This document shows positions 34,320 through 42,603 of a DNA stretch of 64,000 nucleotides, in pieces. Within the stretch, counting starts at the first letter, position 1; every line of letters starts with the position of its first letter. The notes below the pieces were generated by a model. The model was given only the letters and a program-made list of their open reading frames with translations, did no database searches and was not told the origin of the DNA. Made by a program: the position numbers and the translations under genes. Source of the DNA: Actinoplanes derwentensis (GTDB taxonomy: Bacteria; Actinomycetota; Actinomycetes; Mycobacteriales; Micromonosporaceae); contig NZ_LT629758.1 of assembly GCF_900104725.1 (NCBI RefSeq), forward strand, positions 10,590,082 through 10,654,081, written 5' to 3'.

Positions 34320-35039
34320 ATGTCCACGGCAATCGAGGTGCAGAACCTCGTCGTGCGGCGTGGGAAGCGGGCCGTCCTCGACGGCCTCTCCCGCGCCGTT
34401 CCGCAAGGCGGCGTCACCGGCCTGCTCGGGCCGAGCGGCAGCGGCAAGACCACCCTGATGCGGGCGATCGTCGGTGTGCAGGTGATCGCCTCCGGCCGGG
34501 TCACCGTGCTCGGCCACCCGGCCGGCTCGGTGCCGCTGCGCCGTAAGATCGGCTACGTCACCCAGGCGCCCAGCGTGTACGCCGACCTCACCGTCACCGA
34601 GAACGCCCGCTACTTCGCCGCGCTCCACGGCCGCGGACCGGCCGACGCCGACACCGCCGTCGAGACGGTCGGTCTCGGCGCGGCCCGCAGCCAGCTCGTG
34701 GCCAACCTGTCCGGCGGACAGCGCAGCCGGGCATCGCTGGCCTGCGCCATCGTCAGCCGTCCCGAAGTGCTGATCCTCGACGAGCCGACCGTGGGGCAGG
34801 ACCCGGTGCTGCGCGACGAGTTGTGGGCGCACTTCCGTCGGCTCGCCGCCGACGGCGCCACCGTCCTGGTCTCCAGTCACGTGATGGACGAGGCGAACCG
34901 CTGCGACCGGCTGCTACTGATCCGTGAGGGCGCGCTGATCGCCGACGACACCCCGGCCGCGGTCAAGCAGCGAGCCGGGACCGAGGATCTGGACCAGGCG
35001 TTCCTCACCCTGATCCGGCGGCAGGAGGTGGCGTCGTGA
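34320..35039 (+). CDS. ABC-2 type efflux ATP-binding protein
   Basis: The product has 239 residues, one ABC ATPase domain. Walker A GPSGSGKTT is near residue 37, the signature LSGGQRSR near 130, Walker [14 protein letters not shown] near 150 and the H-loop in VLVSSHVMDE. It resembles DrrA/NodI-type exporter ATPases that pair with ABC-2 permeases. The start at 34320 follows CGGAGGGG. It is the first gene of a three-gene operon with the permease (35089) and a TetR regulator (35858), controlled by the palindrome at 34271. The exported compound is unknown. Confidence 0.9.
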   Translation: MSTAIEVQNLVVRRGKRAVLDGLSRAVPQGGVTGLLGPSGSGKTTLMRAIVGVQVIASGRVTVLGHPAGSVPLRRKIGYVTQAPSVYADLTVTENARYFAALHGRGPADADTAVETVGLGAARSQLVANLSGGQRSRASLACAIVSRPEVLILDEPTVGQDPVLRDELWAHFRRLAADGATVLVSSHVMDEANRCDRLLLIREGALIADDTPAAVKQRAGTEDLDQAFLTLIRRQEVAS

Positions 35040-35088
35040 TCGACCGTCACGATCGTTCTCGTGCGCCTTTCGACCGGGGAGACGCGGC

Positions 35089-35817
35089 GTGATTCTCCTG
35101 AGCACGGTCCGGCGGATCCTCACGCAACTGCGGCACGACCCCCGGACCATCGCGATGATCATCGTGGTCCCGACCTTGCTGATCACCCTGATCTATTTCA
35201 TGTACGACGGACGACCCGCCGTCTTCGATCGCATCGCCCTGACCATGCTGGGCGTCTTCCCGTTCGTCGTGATGTTCCTGATCACCTCGATCGCCATGCT
35301 GCGGGAACGCACCAGCGGCACCCTGGAACGGCTCTTCACCACCCCGGCCGGCAAACTCGACCTGCTCTTCGGGTACGGCATCGCCTTCGGTCTCGCGGCC
35401 ACCGTGCAGGCCACGGTCGCGGCCGGTTTCGCCTACTGGGCGCTGGGCATGAACACCGCCGGAGGCATCGGCCTGGTCATCCTGATCGCCGTGGCCAACG
35501 CCGTGCTCGGGGTGGCGCTCGGGCTGCTGGCCAGCGCGTTCGCCCGGACCGAGTTCCAGGCCGTGCAGTTCATGCCGGTGGTGGCCGCGCCCCAGCTGCT
35601 GCTCTGCGGACTGTTCGTGCCCCGCGCGGAGATGGCGGGCTGGCTGCAGGCGATCAGTGACGTTCTGCCACTCTCCTACTCCGTGGAGGCACTTACCGAA
35701 GTGGGAGTGCACGTTGAACCGACGGGCATCATGTGGCGGGATCTCACCGTCGTGGTGGGTGCCGTCGTGGTGGCGCTGGTCCTCGGTGCGGCCACCCTGC
35801 GGCGCAGGACCGGTTAG
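35089..35817 (+). CDS. ABC-2 type transporter permease
   Basis: The product has 242 residues and six hydrophobic segments. The family motif LRERTSGTLERLFTTP sits after the second segment, and the end is LQAISDVLPLSYSVEALTEV, both typical of ABC-2 permeases of drug or antibiotic exporters. It starts at GTG with GGGGAGA 6 nt upstream, 49 bp after the ATPase gene. It forms the membrane half of the exporter. Confidence 0.9.
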   Translation: MILLSTVRRILTQLRHDPRTIAMIIVVPTLLITLIYFMYDGRPAVFDRIALTMLGVFPFVVMFLITSIAMLRERTSGTLERLFTTPAGKLDLLFGYGIAFGLAATVQATVAAGFAYWALGMNTAGGIGLVILIAVANAVLGVALGLLASAFARTEFQAVQFMPVVAAPQLLLCGLFVPRAEMAGWLQAISDVLPLSYSVEALTEVGVHVEPTGIMWRDLTVVVGAVVVALVLGAATLRRRTG

Positions 35818-35857
35818 AGACCGCTGACAGACGTACGGCGCGAAGGGGTTTTGATCG

Positions 35858-36487
35858 ATGGTGCGACGGACCGGACGCCGGCCCGGCAACCCGGACACTC
35901 GGGAAGCGATCCTCGAGGCGGCGCGCGGGGCGTTCGCCGAGAAGGGATTCGACGGCGCCTCGATCCGGGCGATAGCCACCGGCGCCGGGGTCGACCCGGC
36001 GCTGGTGCACCACTACTTCGGGACCAAGGACAAGCTGTTCCTGGCCGCGATGAACTCGCCGCTCGATCCGCTCGACGTCATCGGTGAGGCGCTCGCCGGG
36101 GAGCGCGGCGAGATGGGTTCCCGGGTGGTGCGGGCCTTCCTGCACATCTGGGACGGCCCGCGTGGCGCGGCCGGGGTGGCGCTGCTGCGGTCCGCGGTCG
36201 GCAACGAGTGGACCGCCCGGCTGTTCCGCGAGTTCGTGCTCACCCAGGTGCTGCGCCGGGCGGTGCCGAGACTCGGCCTGGACCCGGAGCAGGGACAGCT
36301 GCGGATGACGCTGGCCGGCAGCCAGCTGGTCGGGATGGCGATGGCCCGGTATGTGATCAAGGTGGAGCCGCTGGCCTCGGCACCGTCCGAAGCGCTCGTC
36401 GCGGCGATCGGCCCGGCCGTGCAGCGTTACCTCGTCGACGACCTGCCGGGGGTCTTCCCGGTTTCGGCACGCGATCCACGAGACTAG
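35858..36487 (+). CDS. TetR family transcriptional regulator
   Basis: The product has 209 residues. The HTH reads TREAILEAARGAFAEKGFDG with recognition IATGAGVDPALVHHYFGTK, followed by a TetR_C ligand domain. It is third in the efflux operon, 40 bp after the permease, and probably represses the operon through the palindrome at 34271. GAAGGGG lies 9 nt before the ATG. Its TAG stop shares CTAG with the stop of the convergent MCP gene, so the two genes overlap by 4 bp. Confidence 0.9.
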   Translation: MVRRTGRRPGNPDTREAILEAARGAFAEKGFDGASIRAIATGAGVDPALVHHYFGTKDKLFLAAMNSPLDPLDVIGEALAGERGEMGSRVVRAFLHIWDGPRGAAGVALLRSAVGNEWTARLFREFVLTQVLRRAVPRLGLDPEQGQLRMTLAGSQLVGMAMARYVIKVEPLASAPSEALVAAIGPAVQRYLVDDLPGVFPVSARDPRD

Positions 36488-37584
36488 AGCCCGGCGACGA
36501 TCCGGGAGATCACCGAGCCGATCCGGGCCCGGGTCTGGTCGCTGAGGTCGCCGAACTGGATGCCGAGTTCGGCGGTGCCGTCGCGGACCACCCGGCGCAC
36601 CACGCGCGCGTCGAACGTGCCGTCCAGCCCGTTCATCCTCAGTTCGGCCCGGACCGCGTCACCGACCGCGAGCGGGGTCGCCGTCGGGACCGTGCAGCCC
36701 AGCCCGTCCGAACTCAGGTCGATCAGGTCGGCGGTCACGGTGGGCCGGCCGGGCCGGTCCAGGCGGACCGAACCCTGCACCGGCAGCCGGTCGTGACGGC
36801 GCCGTTCCAGGCGGTCGGCCACCGCGGACAGGTCGCCGATCTGCTCCATCGTGGCGTCCACACTGCGGTGCAGCAGACCGACGATCTCGTGCTGCTGGTC
36901 GGCGATCCCACCGAGCTGGCGCATCGCGTCCTCAATGTCGCCGACGTCGCTGATGATCGCGGCGAGGGTCTGGCCCATCTGGGCGACGTCCGCCTCCAGC
37001 GCGGCGACCGTCCGGGTGATCTGCTCGGTCGAGTCGGCGGTGGTGTCGGCCAGGCCCTTCACCTCGTCGGCGACCACCGCGAAACCACTGCCCGCGGTGC
37101 CGGCCCGGACCGCCTCGATGGTGGCGTTCAGGGCCAGCAGCCGGGTCTGCGAGGCGATCCCGGAGATCACGCTGGCGATCCCGGCGACCTGCCGCAGGCT
37201 GGCGTTCAGCGCGGTGGCCGCCTCGTCGGCGCTGTGCGCCCGCTGGACCAGGGCGTTCGCCGCGTCGTTGGTGACCGTCACCCGCTGGTTGGTGGCGACG
37301 GCCGCGTCCCGGGCCGCGCCGACCTGCAGCACCACGTCCTCGAGCTTGCCGCCGATCACCTCGGCGGTGTCGTCGATCGCCTCCCGGGCCCGCTTGCGCA
37401 ACTGCTTGTGCAGTTCCCGCTGGTGCACCATCGAGGCCTGCGCCTGGGTGTCCAGCTCGGCCCGCAGGTGCTCCAGTTCGGCGTCGCGTTCCCGCAGTGT
37501 CTCGGTGAGCCCGGCGAGAACCTGGGCATCGCTCCCGGCGTCGCTGGTGGCGCGACGCCGGAGCAGAGACGACCAGAGCGACAT
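36484..37584 (-). CDS. Soluble methyl-accepting chemotaxis protein fused to a PilZ domain
   Basis: The product has 366 residues with no transmembrane segment. Residues ~15-75 form a coiled coil, ~75-255 an MCP signalling domain with hairpin tip TRLLALNATIEAVRAG, and ~258-366 a PilZ domain. The PilZ part has RRHDR (RxxxR) and DLSSDGLG (D/NxSxxG), the residues that hold cyclic di-GMP, so binding should be intact. It could pass a c-di-GMP signal to a CheA array, fitting motile spores of Actinoplanes-like organisms. A TAGCGT box (complement of 37593-37598) lies 8 nt before the ATG. No che genes are adjacent. Confidence 0.85.
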   Translation of the reverse strand: MSLWSSLLRRRATSDAGSDAQVLAGLTETLRERDAELEHLRAELDTQAQASMVHQRELHKQLRKRAREAIDDTAEVIGGKLEDVVLQVGAARDAAVATNQRVTVTNDAANALVQRAHSADEAATALNASLRQVAGIASVISGIASQTRLLALNATIEAVRAGTAGSGFAVVADEVKGLADTTADSTEQITRTVAALEADVAQMGQTLAAIISDVGDIEDAMRQLGGIADQQHEIVGLLHRSVDATMEQIGDLSAVADRLERRRHDRLPVQGSVRLDRPGRPTVTADLIDLSSDGLGCTVPTATPLAVGDAVRAELRMNGLDGTFDARVVRRVVRDGTAELGIQFGDLSDQTRARIGSVISRIVAGL

Positions 37585-37748
37585 GATGATCGACGCTACC
37601 GCGCGTGCCGACCGTCCGTCCGTGGTTTCTGCCGCGTCCGGTACGTCGGCGGCCCGGTCGCGGAAACTTCTTCGCGGATTCCCCTCAGGGTGGGATCTGC
37701 CCGCCGATGGTCGGGGCCTCGGATCGCCGAAGCCCCAGGGAGTCCGTC

Positions 37749-37961
37749 ATGACCATCAGCATCGGAACGTCGACAACCCCGACCGTCTGGGAGACCCACG
37801 CCGCCTGGCTGCGGCTGCGCGAGGACTGCAGCCGGCTCGCCATCGACGCGGCCTCCGAGATGAGCGAGCGCCGGATGCGCGACGACAAGGAGGCCGTCAT
37901 GGCCAGCCGGGACCGCATCGCCCGGATGACCCCGCCCAGCATCGTGAACGTGCTGATCTGA
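37749..37961 (+). CDS. Small hypothetical protein
   Basis: The product has 70 residues and is not recognised. It is mostly alpha-helical and charged (WLRLREDCSRLAIDAASEMS then ERRMRDDKEAVMASRDR), with no signal or membrane segment. AGGGA lies 7 nt before the ATG, and codons have the expected G/C third bases. A longer in-frame start at 37605 is unlikely. It lies between two genes on the other strand, so it is monocistronic. Confidence 0.65.
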   Translation: MTISIGTSTTPTVWETHAAWLRLREDCSRLAIDAASEMSERRMRDDKEAVMASRDRIARMTPPSIVNVLI

Positions 37962-37970
37962 CGGTGCTGA

Positions 37971-38582
37971 TCAGATCGGGTGGATGTTGAGGGCCTCGGC
38001 CAGCACCTCGGTCGCGTCCTTCACGTCGACCTCGCGCATCTGCAGCGGGCCGCCGGTCTCGGTCAGCAGCGCCGAGTGCGCGCCACCGGCGTAGACCGGC
38101 GCGAACCCGAGGTCCCGGATGATCCGCGACGCGGCCTGGCGGGCGTCCCGGTCATCGGTGCAGACGAACTCGGTGAGCAGCGGGTCGTGCCCGCGCCGCC
38201 GGCTCAGCACGTCGGTCGGCACGGTGTTGAACGCCTTCGCCCAATGCCCCTCGTGTGCGCGGTCCATCAATGCCTCCAGTCCGGAGATGTCGTCCGGGAT
38301 GTCCGGGTTGGTCACGTCGATGATGACCTTGTCGGCCAGCAGGCCCCGGGTCTGTTCGAGAGCCTCGAAGGCGGACGACCAGTTCGGGCTGAAGATGACC
38401 ACGTCGCCGAAGGTGGCCGCCTGCGGGATCGACATCACCCGCAGCGGTACGCCGGTCTGGTCGACCTCGGCGCGCAGCCGTTCCGGGTGCCGCGAGGTGA
38501 CCGCGACGTCGTGCCCGCTCTCGGCACACCACCGGGCCAGAGTGCCGCCCAGTTGACCTGCTCCAATGACACCGATATGCAT
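37971..38582 (-). CDS. NADPH-dependent F420 reductase-like oxidoreductase
   Basis: The product has 203 residues. A Rossmann motif (MHIGVIGAGQLGGTLARW) opens the protein and is followed by VAVTSRHPERL, DVVIFSPNWSSAFEAL and KAFNTVPTDVL, the pattern of the F420-NADP oxidoreductase-like family. Members reduce or oxidise coenzyme F420 with NADP; some are plain NADP-binding reductases. CCCTGAGG precedes the ATG. It is followed 22 bp upstream by the TetR gene on the same strand, but no functional link is evident. Confidence 0.78.
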   Translation of the reverse strand: MHIGVIGAGQLGGTLARWCAESGHDVAVTSRHPERLRAEVDQTGVPLRVMSIPQAATFGDVVIFSPNWSSAFEALEQTRGLLADKVIIDVTNPDIPDDISGLEALMDRAHEGHWAKAFNTVPTDVLSRRRGHDPLLTEFVCTDDRDARQAASRIIRDLGFAPVYAGGAHSALLTETGGPLQMREVDVKDATEVLAEALNIHPI

Positions 38583-38604
38583 GGCCTCAGGGTGCGCTCG
38601 CCGA

Positions 38605-39222
38605 TCACCCGGCCGAGTGGTTATCGCGGAACTCCCCGTAGATCATCCGCAGCTCGACCGTCACCAGGTCGGCGACCAGTGCCTCCGGGTCGGCGCTCGC
38701 GGTGAACGCGGCGGTCCGCAGGTCGTCGATCAGCCCGGCCAGCACCCGCGCGCCGGGGCCGGCCGGGGCCAGCCCGGCGGCCCGGTCCCGCTCGATCCGG
38801 GCGGCCAGCCGATGCACGTGCGCGGTCCGCAACTCGTCGCGCCACTGTGCCAGCGGCGGGCAGCCGGGTGCGGCGGCCAGTGCCCCGGTCAGCAGCCGGC
38901 CCTGATCACGCCAGAGCACCGCGAGCGCGGTCAGGGCCTCGCGCAGCGCCTCGGCGTCGGGGCCGGCGCCGTCCAGCCAGGGGCCGGAGTCGCGGCCCAG
39001 CTCGCCGGAGATGCCGTGCAGCAGCGCCACCACCACGGCGAGTTTCGAGTCGAAGTAGAAGTAGAAGCTCGACCGGGAGATCTCCGCACCGGTCGCCAGC
39101 TCGTCGATGGTGATCTCGGCGAGGGGTTTGCGGGCCAGCAGGGTCCGCGCCGTCTCCAGGATCGCCCGCTCGCGGCGGTCGCCCTTGCTGGGGCCACGCC
39201 GACGCCCGGGGAGTGTGCTCAT
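38605..39222 (-). CDS. TetR family transcriptional regulator
   Basis: The product has 205 residues. The HTH is RERAILETARTLLARKPLAE with recognition LATGAEISRSSFYFYFDSK, and a TetR_C-type ligand domain follows. It is divergent from the MDR reductase gene with a 40-bp near-perfect palindrome between, so it probably represses that gene and itself. The ATG at 39222 lies 6 nt after TACGGT (complement of 39229-39234), another leaderless arrangement. Confidence 0.9.
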   Translation of the reverse strand: MSTLPGRRRGPSKGDRRERAILETARTLLARKPLAEITIDELATGAEISRSSFYFYFDSKLAVVVALLHGISGELGRDSGPWLDGAGPDAEALREALTALAVLWRDQGRLLTGALAAAPGCPPLAQWRDELRTAHVHRLAARIERDRAAGLAPAGPGARVLAGLIDDLRTAAFTASADPEALVADLVTVELRMIYGEFRDNHSAG

Positions 39223-39239
39223 GCGGACACCGTAACGCG

Positions 39240-39279
39240 GTGTCGAGTTTTTCGACGTACTGTCGAAAAACAACGACAC
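39240..39279. promoter_or_regulatory. Large TetR-type operator palindrome
   Basis: GTGTCGAGTTTTTCGAC...GTCGAAAAACAACGACAC: 17-18 bp arms with a single-base length difference and a 5-nt centre, in the 70-bp divergent region between the TetR and MDR genes. It is one of the most symmetric sites in the window. Confidence 0.75.
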
Positions 39280-39292
39280 CTAAGGAGAACCC

Positions 39293-40291
39293 GTGAGAGA
39301 GATCCGCCTCGCTTCCCGTCCGTCCGGCTGGCCCACCGCCGAGAACTTCGAGGTCGCCGACGTGCCGGTGCCCGAGGCCGGTCCCGGCCAGGTGCTGGTA
39401 CGCAACGTCTACATGTCGGTCGACCCCTATATGCGCGGCCGGATGAACGACGTGAAGTCCTACATCCCGCCGTTCCAGATCGGGCAGCCGCTGGACGGCG
39501 GCGCGATCGGTGAGGTCGTCGCGTCGCAGGACGAGACGGTGCCGGTCGGCGCGTTCGTGGTGCACGGGCTCGGCTGGCGGGAGTTCTCGGTCGTCGACGC
39601 CGGCAAGGTCCGGGTGGTCGACCCGGCCGCCGCGCCCACCCTCTCGGCCTACCTCGGGCTGCTCGGCATGACCGGCCTCACCGCGTACGCGGGCCTGCTC
39701 GACATCGCGCAGTTCCGCGAGGGTGACACCGTCTTCGTCTCCGGTGCGGCCGGTGCGGTCGGCAGCGTGGTCGGCCAGATCGCCCGGCTGCGCGGGGCGA
39801 AGCGGGTGATCGGCAGCGCCGGGTCCGCCGAGAAAGCCAAGCACCTGGTGGACGAGCTGGGCTTCGACGCGACCTTCAACTACAAGGACGCGCCGGTCCG
39901 CGACCAGCTGCGGGCGGCCGCGCCGGACGGGATCGACGTCTACTTCGACAACGTCGGCGGCGAGCACCTGGAAGCGGCGATCGCGTCGATGAACAAGTTC
40001 GGGCGGATCGCCCTGTGCGGAGCCATCGCGCAGTACAACGACACCGCCCCGCCGACCGCGCCGCGCAACCTCGCCTCGGTCATCGGCAAGGAGATCAACA
40101 TGCGCGGTTTCATCGTCGGCAACCACTCGCACCGGATGCCCGAGTTCGTGGCCGAGACCGCCGCGTGGCTCCGTGAGGGAAAGATCACTGCGCGGGAGAC
40201 GGTGGTCGATGGGATCGAGAACGCGCCGGGTGCGTTCCTCGGTCTGCTGCGGGGTGACAACACCGGCAAGATGGTGGTCAAGGTGGGTTAA
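39293..40291 (+). CDS. NADP-dependent zinc-free MDR oxidoreductase (CurA/PTGR-like)
   Basis: The product has 332 residues. The N-terminus REIRLASRPSGWPTAENFEV is typical of the YncB/CurA group. MSVDPYMRGRM is the family signature, and the cofactor motif GAAGAVGSVVGQIARL is near residue 150. Zinc ligands are absent. These enzymes reduce alpha,beta-unsaturated carbonyls with NADPH, often in detoxification. AAGGAG before the GTG at 39293 sets the start. Probably induced through the divergent TetR. Confidence 0.9.
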   Translation: MREIRLASRPSGWPTAENFEVADVPVPEAGPGQVLVRNVYMSVDPYMRGRMNDVKSYIPPFQIGQPLDGGAIGEVVASQDETVPVGAFVVHGLGWREFSVVDAGKVRVVDPAAAPTLSAYLGLLGMTGLTAYAGLLDIAQFREGDTVFVSGAAGAVGSVVGQIARLRGAKRVIGSAGSAEKAKHLVDELGFDATFNYKDAPVRDQLRAAAPDGIDVYFDNVGGEHLEAAIASMNKFGRIALCGAIAQYNDTAPPTAPRNLASVIGKEINMRGFIVGNHSHRMPEFVAETAAWLREGKITARETVVDGIENAPGAFLGLLRGDNTGKMVVKVG

Positions 40292-40451
40292 CCAGCAGTT
40301 AAGGTCCGCCCGGCGACCGGTTTGGTGCCTGTCGCCGGGTATGACCAACACTGAACGGCAATTCAGTCGCTCTAACGAGTGGCCTGGATACGGAACGTAC
40401 GGACGATCGCACTCATCCGTACGGGTGAGGTCACTGACGGAAAGCAGACAC

Positions 40452-40457
40452 TAGCGT
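40452..40457 (+). promoter_or_regulatory. Leaderless-type -10 box (TAGCGT) before the HIRAN gene
   Basis: TAGCGT ends 6 nt before the GTG at 40464. No ribosome binding site is present. Confidence 0.55.
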
Positions 40458-40463
40458 TCCCGT

Positions 40464-42431
40464 GTGGCGAATCGGTTCCCCCTTTGGGGCCAAGCGGGCT
40501 GGGCAAGTGCCGAAGTGGTCGGCGAGACGCACTACGCGAAAGCGATACGTGCTCTCTTCGACGCCGACCTGGACCCCCGCGGCGCCGACATAACCGTTCC
40601 CGTCCAGCTCATCCCGGACCGCAACAACAAGCACGACCGCAACGCCGTCGGAGTCTGGTCCGGTTCCCACCTGCTCGGGCATCTGCCACGCCCGGAGGCC
40701 GCGCGGTACGTCGTCGTCCTCACCGCACTCAGCACCCGCGGGCTGGTCCCCGAGGTCAACGCCCGGATCACCGGCCGGGAGTGGGGCGCCGCCGACGGCC
40801 GTCCCGCAGCCTTCGACGCCACCGTCCGTCTCGACCTGGCCGAACCGCACATGCTGGTGCCGGCCAACGCCCCGCCCGCCCAGGAGTACCGGCTGCTCCC
40901 GTCCGGCTCGGCCGTCCAGGTCGTCGGCCAGCAGCAGTCGCTGGGCGCGCTCGTCCCGCTGCTGCGCCCGGAGGGCGAGTGCTGGGCCTACGTGACGCTG
41001 CACGAGATGGCCGACCACCTGGTCGAGGTGCGGATCGGCGACACCCGGGTCGGTGACCTCAGCCCCAAGGTGAGCGGCGAACTGCTGCCCACCCTGCGCC
41101 ACCTGGCCGAACAGGGCGCGGTCACCGCGGCCCGGGCCATCGTCAAGGGCAACAGTGGCAAGAGCGAGGTCATGCTCTACGCCGCCCGTGCCCAGGAACT
41201 GCCGGAGAATCTGCAGGGCGCGGCGCGGCGACCGGCTGCGGTCCCGGCCGCGGGCCGCGGCACGGCGAGTGTCCCGACCAACAACTCCGGCGGCGGTACG
41301 TCGTTCGCCGGTCCCGGACAGGCCCCCGCCTCCTCCTCGCCGATCCCCGGCATCATCGCCCCCGGCAGCCCCGCGCCCGGCCTGATGTCCGGCGGCCCGG
41401 CAGCCGGCGGCCTGGTGCCGAACTGGGTCTCCGGGGACTCCCTGCCCAGCTGGGCCTCGGGGCCGTCGTCGCCACCGGCTCCAGCCGCGCACACCCCGGT
41501 CTCACCGGCCGGGCCGTTCCCGTCCGGTTCAGCGGGGCCGTTCCCGTCCGGGTCCTACCCGTCGGCCGCCGCCGGGCTCCCGCCCACGGCCCAGGACGGT
41601 GCCTTCTCGCCGCTGCAGGACATGCCGGCACCGTCGTTCCCGTCACCGTTCGCCGCCTCGCTGGGCAGCGCGGCGGTGTCACCCGCGCCGCAGCAGACGT
41701 CCGGACCGGGCTTCCCGGGTCCGGACGCACACGTCCCGTCGCAGGGATCGCCGGGCCCCGGCTTCCCCGGTTCGGACCAGCACGCCGCGTCGCAGGTGTC
41801 GCCCGGACTCGGGTTCCCCGGTTCGGACGCGCCCGTTCCGGGGCGGGCGGGTTCGAGCGAGGGCCAGCCCGCCTGGTCGGCGGAGGACAGCCAGCCCATC
41901 TGGTCACCGCCGGACGACGACCGGCCCTCCTGGGCGCCGCCGGAGGAGAACCGGTCCGGCTGGGCCGAGCCGGACGACGGCGGGCCCGCCTGGGCGGCCG
42001 GGAGCGGAGCGCTGCCCAGCCTGCCCGGTCCCCGGCACAGCGCCTCGGCCACCATCCCGGTGCGGCAGACGGAGGGCCCGGGCACGCTGCTCGCCGACCC
42101 GCTCACCCGCCCGGTCAGCCCGGCGCCGGCGGACGGTCCCGGCTACACCGACGATCAGGAGTTCGCGATCGCCGAGACCACGGTGATCCCGGCGCTGGCC
42201 GCGGTGGTGAAGGCGAACTCCGGGGCCATCGCCGGTCTCACCCCGGCGACTCCCGAGGCCACCAACCCGCACGCACCCATCCCGCCGGCGCCGAACGGGA
42301 TCAGGTTCGCCGTCCCGCAGGGCTGGCCCACACCGCCGGACGGCTGGTACCCGCCGGACGGCTGGATCCCGGACCCGTCCTGGCCGCCGGCCCCCGCCGG
42401 CTGGCAGTGGTGGGTTCCCACCTGGGGCTGA
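40464..42431 (+). CDS. HIRAN-domain protein with long disordered, repeat-containing tail
   Basis: The product has 655 residues. Residues ~14-90 match a HIRAN domain (VVGETHYAKAIRAL, VQLIPDRNNKHDRNAVGVW, HLLGHLPRPEA), which in known proteins grips 3' single-strand DNA ends. A second similar segment (~130-250, VRIGDTRVGDLSPKVSGEL) may be a diverged copy. Residues ~260-620 are Pro/Gly/Ser-rich with two repeat sets: GFPGxDxH-type units (~413-455) and five ~10-residue Trp units of PxWxxPDD type (~468-513). The end (WYPPDGWIPDPSWPPAPAGW) is a Trp/Pro motif common in actinomycetes. The giant helicase-nuclease gene follows 172 bp downstream. It is probably a DNA-sensing partner. Confidence 0.8.
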   Translation: MANRFPLWGQAGWASAEVVGETHYAKAIRALFDADLDPRGADITVPVQLIPDRNNKHDRNAVGVWSGSHLLGHLPRPEAARYVVVLTALSTRGLVPEVNARITGREWGAADGRPAAFDATVRLDLAEPHMLVPANAPPAQEYRLLPSGSAVQVVGQQQSLGALVPLLRPEGECWAYVTLHEMADHLVEVRIGDTRVGDLSPKVSGELLPTLRHLAEQGAVTAARAIVKGNSGKSEVMLYAARAQELPENLQGAARRPAAVPAAGRGTASVPTNNSGGGTSFAGPGQAPASSSPIPGIIAPGSPAPGLMSGGPAAGGLVPNWVSGDSLPSWASGPSSPPAPAAHTPVSPAGPFPSGSAGPFPSGSYPSAAAGLPPTAQDGAFSPLQDMPAPSFPSPFAASLGSAAVSPAPQQTSGPGFPGPDAHVPSQGSPGPGFPGSDQHAASQVSPGLGFPGSDAPVPGRAGSSEGQPAWSAEDSQPIWSPPDDDRPSWAPPEENRSGWAEPDDGGPAWAAGSGALPSLPGPRHSASATIPVRQTEGPGTLLADPLTRPVSPAPADGPGYTDDQEFAIAETTVIPALAAVVKANSGAIAGLTPATPEATNPHAPIPPAPNGIRFAVPQGWPTPPDGWYPPDGWIPDPSWPPAPAGWQWWVPTWG

Positions 42432-42445
42432 TCTGCGCCGTCTGT

Positions 42446-42475
42446 CCCGTCCGGGCCGTGCAGGTTCCGGACGGG
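42446..42475 (+). terminator. Weak hairpin after the HIRAN gene
   Basis: A 9-bp stem (CCCGTCCGG and complement) with a 12-nt loop, 14 bp after the HIRAN stop and before a relatively AT-rich stretch. It may split the HIRAN and helicase genes into two transcripts or only attenuate. Confidence 0.4.
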
Positions 42476-42603
42476 CCGGGAACCACCCAGACGGGGGCTG
42501 TATGACTGATTCGGGGGTTTTAGTCGGCTTTTCTGGGTGGGATACGTCGGATTAACCCGGAAAAGCGCCACGGTGACCCACCTCGCCTTGCTGGAATGTG
42601 CAG

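Noticed and set aside
36208..37752. 514-residue plus-strand frame overlapping TetR and MCP genes
   Set aside because: Overlaps two well-supported genes in other frames and has no recognisable domain.
41700..42003. CRISPR-like or tandem DNA array in the HIRAN tail
   Set aside because: The periodicity is at protein level in an open coding frame; DNA units are not identical and have no spacers.
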